Shown here in pieces: positions 7,006 to 8,314 of a stretch of 8,314 nucleotides of DNA. Origin of the DNA: Acetofilamentum sp. (GTDB lineage: Bacteria; Bacteroidota; Bacteroidia; Bacteroidales; JAFGUD01); the NCBI GenBank assembly GCA_020722645.1, contig DYKL01000142.1, positions 1-8,314 on the forward strand, given 5' to 3'. The translations under genes and the position numbers were made by a program. The notes under the pieces are model-generated. The model made no database searches and was not told where the DNA came from. It worked only from the letters and a program-made list of their open reading frames with translations. Within the stretch, counting starts at the first letter, position 1; each line of letters opens with the position of its first letter.

Positions 7006-8169
7006 ATGGCAAAAATACTTGTTATTGATGACGAAAAGTCTATCCGCGATGCATTAATAGAAATATTAACCTACGAACATCACGAGGTAGCTGATGCAAA
7101 ATCGGGATATGAAGGGTTGGAAAAAATTGAAAACGAAAAGTTTGATGTAGTGCTATGTGATATTAAAATGCCTAAAATGGATGGTATCGAAGTTTTAGAG
7201 CAGGTACATACAAAATATCCTGACATTCCTGTTGTTATGATAACCGGTCACGGATCTGTAGAAACTGCTGTTGAGGCTCTTAAAAAAGGTGCTTATGATT
7301 TTATAGAAAAACCGCTTGACATTAACCGTTTGCTTGTTTCAATAAGAAATGCAGGAGAACATAAAGAGCTTGTCAGGGAAACAAAAACACTTAAAAGAAA
7401 AATTCAAAAGACTTACGATATCGTTGGAGAAAGTGATGAGATTATCAAAATTAAAAACATAATTGACAGAGTTGCTCCAACCGACGCAAGGGTATTGATA
7501 ACCGGCGAGAATGGTACCGGAAAAGAACTGGTTGCAAGATGGATGCATTTAAAAAGTTCACGTGCAGAAAATCCTTTCGTTGAAGTAAACTGTGCCGCTA
7601 TTCCTTCTGAACTAATTGAAAGTGAACTATTCGGACACGAAAAAGGCTCTTTTACATCAGCATATAAAAAACGCGAGGGTAAGTTTGAACAGGCTCACAC
7701 TGGTACTATTTTTTTGGACGAAATAGGTGATATGAGCCTTGCTGCACAAGCAAAAGTACTTAGGGTTTTAGAAGAAAATAAAATTTTGCCGGTAGGTAGT
7801 AATAAACTTGTTAGTGTTAATGTCAGAGTCATTGCTGCTACAAACAAAAATCTTAAGGAAGAAATCAGCAAAGGTAGATTTAGAGAAGATTTATACCATA
7901 GACTGAGTGTTATAATAGTAAAAATGCCCACTTTAAGAGAACGAAAAGAAGATATTCCTTTATTAACAGAACATTTTACAAGCCTCATCACAAGTGATTA
8001 CAATATGCCTGCTAAAAAATATACAAAAGAAGCACTTGAAGAACTTCAAAGCCTTAAATGGACAGGTAATATACGTGAATTCAGAAACGTTATCGAGAGA
8101 CTTATGATTTTATGCGGTGATACTATAACTGCTGACGATATAAAGAGATATGCGTTACCAATAGAATAA
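7006..8169 (+). CDS. NtrC/NtrX-type sigma-54 response regulator lacking the Fis DNA-binding domain
   Basis: This is a two-component response regulator with an AAA+ sigma-54 activator domain, 387 residues long. The receiver domain (1-120) has the acidic pair Asp8/Asp9, phospho-acceptor Asp52, Thr80 and Lys102. After a linker, the AAA+ domain (about 138-370) has Walker A GENGTGKE (167-174), Walker B IFLDEIGD (235-242), AATN (277-280), the arginine-finger region RFREDLYHRL (291-300) and sensor II WTGNIREFRN (352-361). The sigma-54 contact loop reads GSFTSA (214-219) instead of GAFTGA: Phe216 and Thr217 are kept, but the fifth-position Gly is Ser. The chain ends just past the AAA+ lid. NtrC relatives usually run to about 440-470 residues with a C-terminal Fis helix-turn-helix, which is absent here. 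A terminator begins one base after the stop codon, so the end is natural and not a sequencing break. No partner histidine kinase is in the window. It is monocistronic and divergent from the M14 peptidase gene. Confidence 0.95.
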   Translation: MAKILVIDDEKSIRDALIEILTYEHHEVADAKSGYEGLEKIENEKFDVVLCDIKMPKMDGIEVLEQVHTKYPDIPVVMITGHGSVETAVEALKKGAYDFIEKPLDINRLLVSIRNAGEHKELVRETKTLKRKIQKTYDIVGESDEIIKIKNIIDRVAPTDARVLITGENGTGKELVARWMHLKSSRAENPFVEVNCAAIPSELIESELFGHEKGSFTSAYKKREGKFEQAHTGTIFLDEIGDMSLAAQAKVLRVLEENKILPVGSNKLVSVNVRVIAATNKNLKEEISKGRFREDLYHRLSVIIVKMPTLRERKEDIPLLTEHFTSLITSDYNMPAKKYTKEALEELQSLKWTGNIREFRNVIERLMILCGDTITADDIKRYALPIE

Positions 8170-8170
8170 A

Positions 8171-8210
8171 AAAAAAACGCTTTTGTTGAATTTAACAAAA
8201 GCGTTTTTTT
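8171..8210. terminator. Strong intrinsic terminator, likely bidirectional
   Basis: AAAAAAACGCTTTTGTT (8171-8187) pairs perfectly over 17 bp with the sequence at 8194-8210, around a 6-nt loop (GAATTT). It ends in seven T on the plus strand and mirrors this on the minus strand. It starts one base after the TAA of the response-regulator gene. The symmetry means it could also end a minus-strand transcript entering from the right. Confidence 0.92.
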
Positions 8211-8314
8211 ATACTAAACCGCTTTTAAATTTGTAAATTGACACGGGTAGCTTTTTTGGATTTGTAATCATTATTGTCCGAAACCTTGTATTAAAAATTT
8301 GGCGTTAGCCTACT
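8211..8314. other. Apparently non-coding right end of the window
   Basis: No convincing gene or RNA is visible in the last 104 bp. The longest minus-strand reading with an ATG encodes only 20 residues (ATG at 8271, stop at 8209-8211). The last bases include GGCGTTAGCC, a short imperfect palindrome (3-bp arms) and more G/C-rich than its surroundings. The region could be the start of an element that continues beyond the window. Confidence 0.4.

Noticed and set aside
7695..7991. Minus-strand 98-codon open frame inside the response-regulator gene
   Set aside because: It is a shadow of the AAA+ coding frame, whose catalytic motifs are all in the plus-strand reading.
8209..8271. Minus-strand 20-codon reading frame at the right end
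   Set aside because: It is closed by its own stop inside the terminator and by an in-frame stop upstream at 8305-8307. Too short to support as a gene.
8214..8310. Integron attC-like site suggested by GTTAGCC near the edge and a vaguely complementary stretch near 8214
   Set aside because: GTTAGCC does not fit the GTTRRRY core, no matching RYYYAAC partner is present, and the inner arms pair poorly.

Overview
The window looks like chromosomal DNA from a member of the Bacteroidota, probably an uncultured Bacteroidales-like or related lineage. The DNA is very A/T-rich. No start codon has a clear Shine-Dalgarno sequence. The response-regulator gene is preceded by the phylum's characteristic -7 box (TAnnTTTG). 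A secreted peptidase ends in a type IX secretion (T9SS) type A sorting domain, and a TPR/membrane/AraC regulator typical of the phylum is present. No mobile element, CRISPR array, rRNA or tRNA was recognised.

Layout, left to right. Positions 1-84 are a 3' flank with a small hairpin and a 14-bp tandem duplication. Next are two small minus-strand genes for exported proteins of unknown function, 47 bp apart and probably co-transcribed. The first in transcription order (1179-1676) encodes a short signal-anchored protein. The second (85-1131) encodes a secreted protein made of two closely similar copies of one cysteine-containing domain, with an exact 167-residue period. A minus-strand gene (1862-3709) follows, encoding a membrane-spanning regulator with periplasmic TPR repeats and a cytoplasmic AraC-type DNA-binding domain. 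A 564-bp A/T-rich spacer (3710-4273) holds a bidirectional terminator hairpin and a possible promoter for the regulator. The largest gene (4274-6853, minus) encodes a multidomain secreted zinc carboxypeptidase of the M14 carboxypeptidase T type with all catalytic residues present. Divergent from it, 152 bp away, is a plus-strand gene (7006-8169) for a sigma-54-type response regulator that has no DNA-binding domain and a changed GAFTGA loop. A strong terminator starts one base after its stop codon, and about 100 bp of apparently non-coding DNA completes the window.

How the genes relate: three of the five proteins are exported and two are regulators, but the sequence does not show that they form one system. 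The TPR-AraC gene may regulate the two small exported-protein genes that lie downstream on the same strand, and the response regulator may act on the divergent peptidase gene. Both are inferences from position only. I found no convincing novel defence, mobile or biosynthetic system. The points most worth a second look are the HTH-less sigma-54 regulator with a GSFTSA loop and the duplicated Cys-domain secreted protein.
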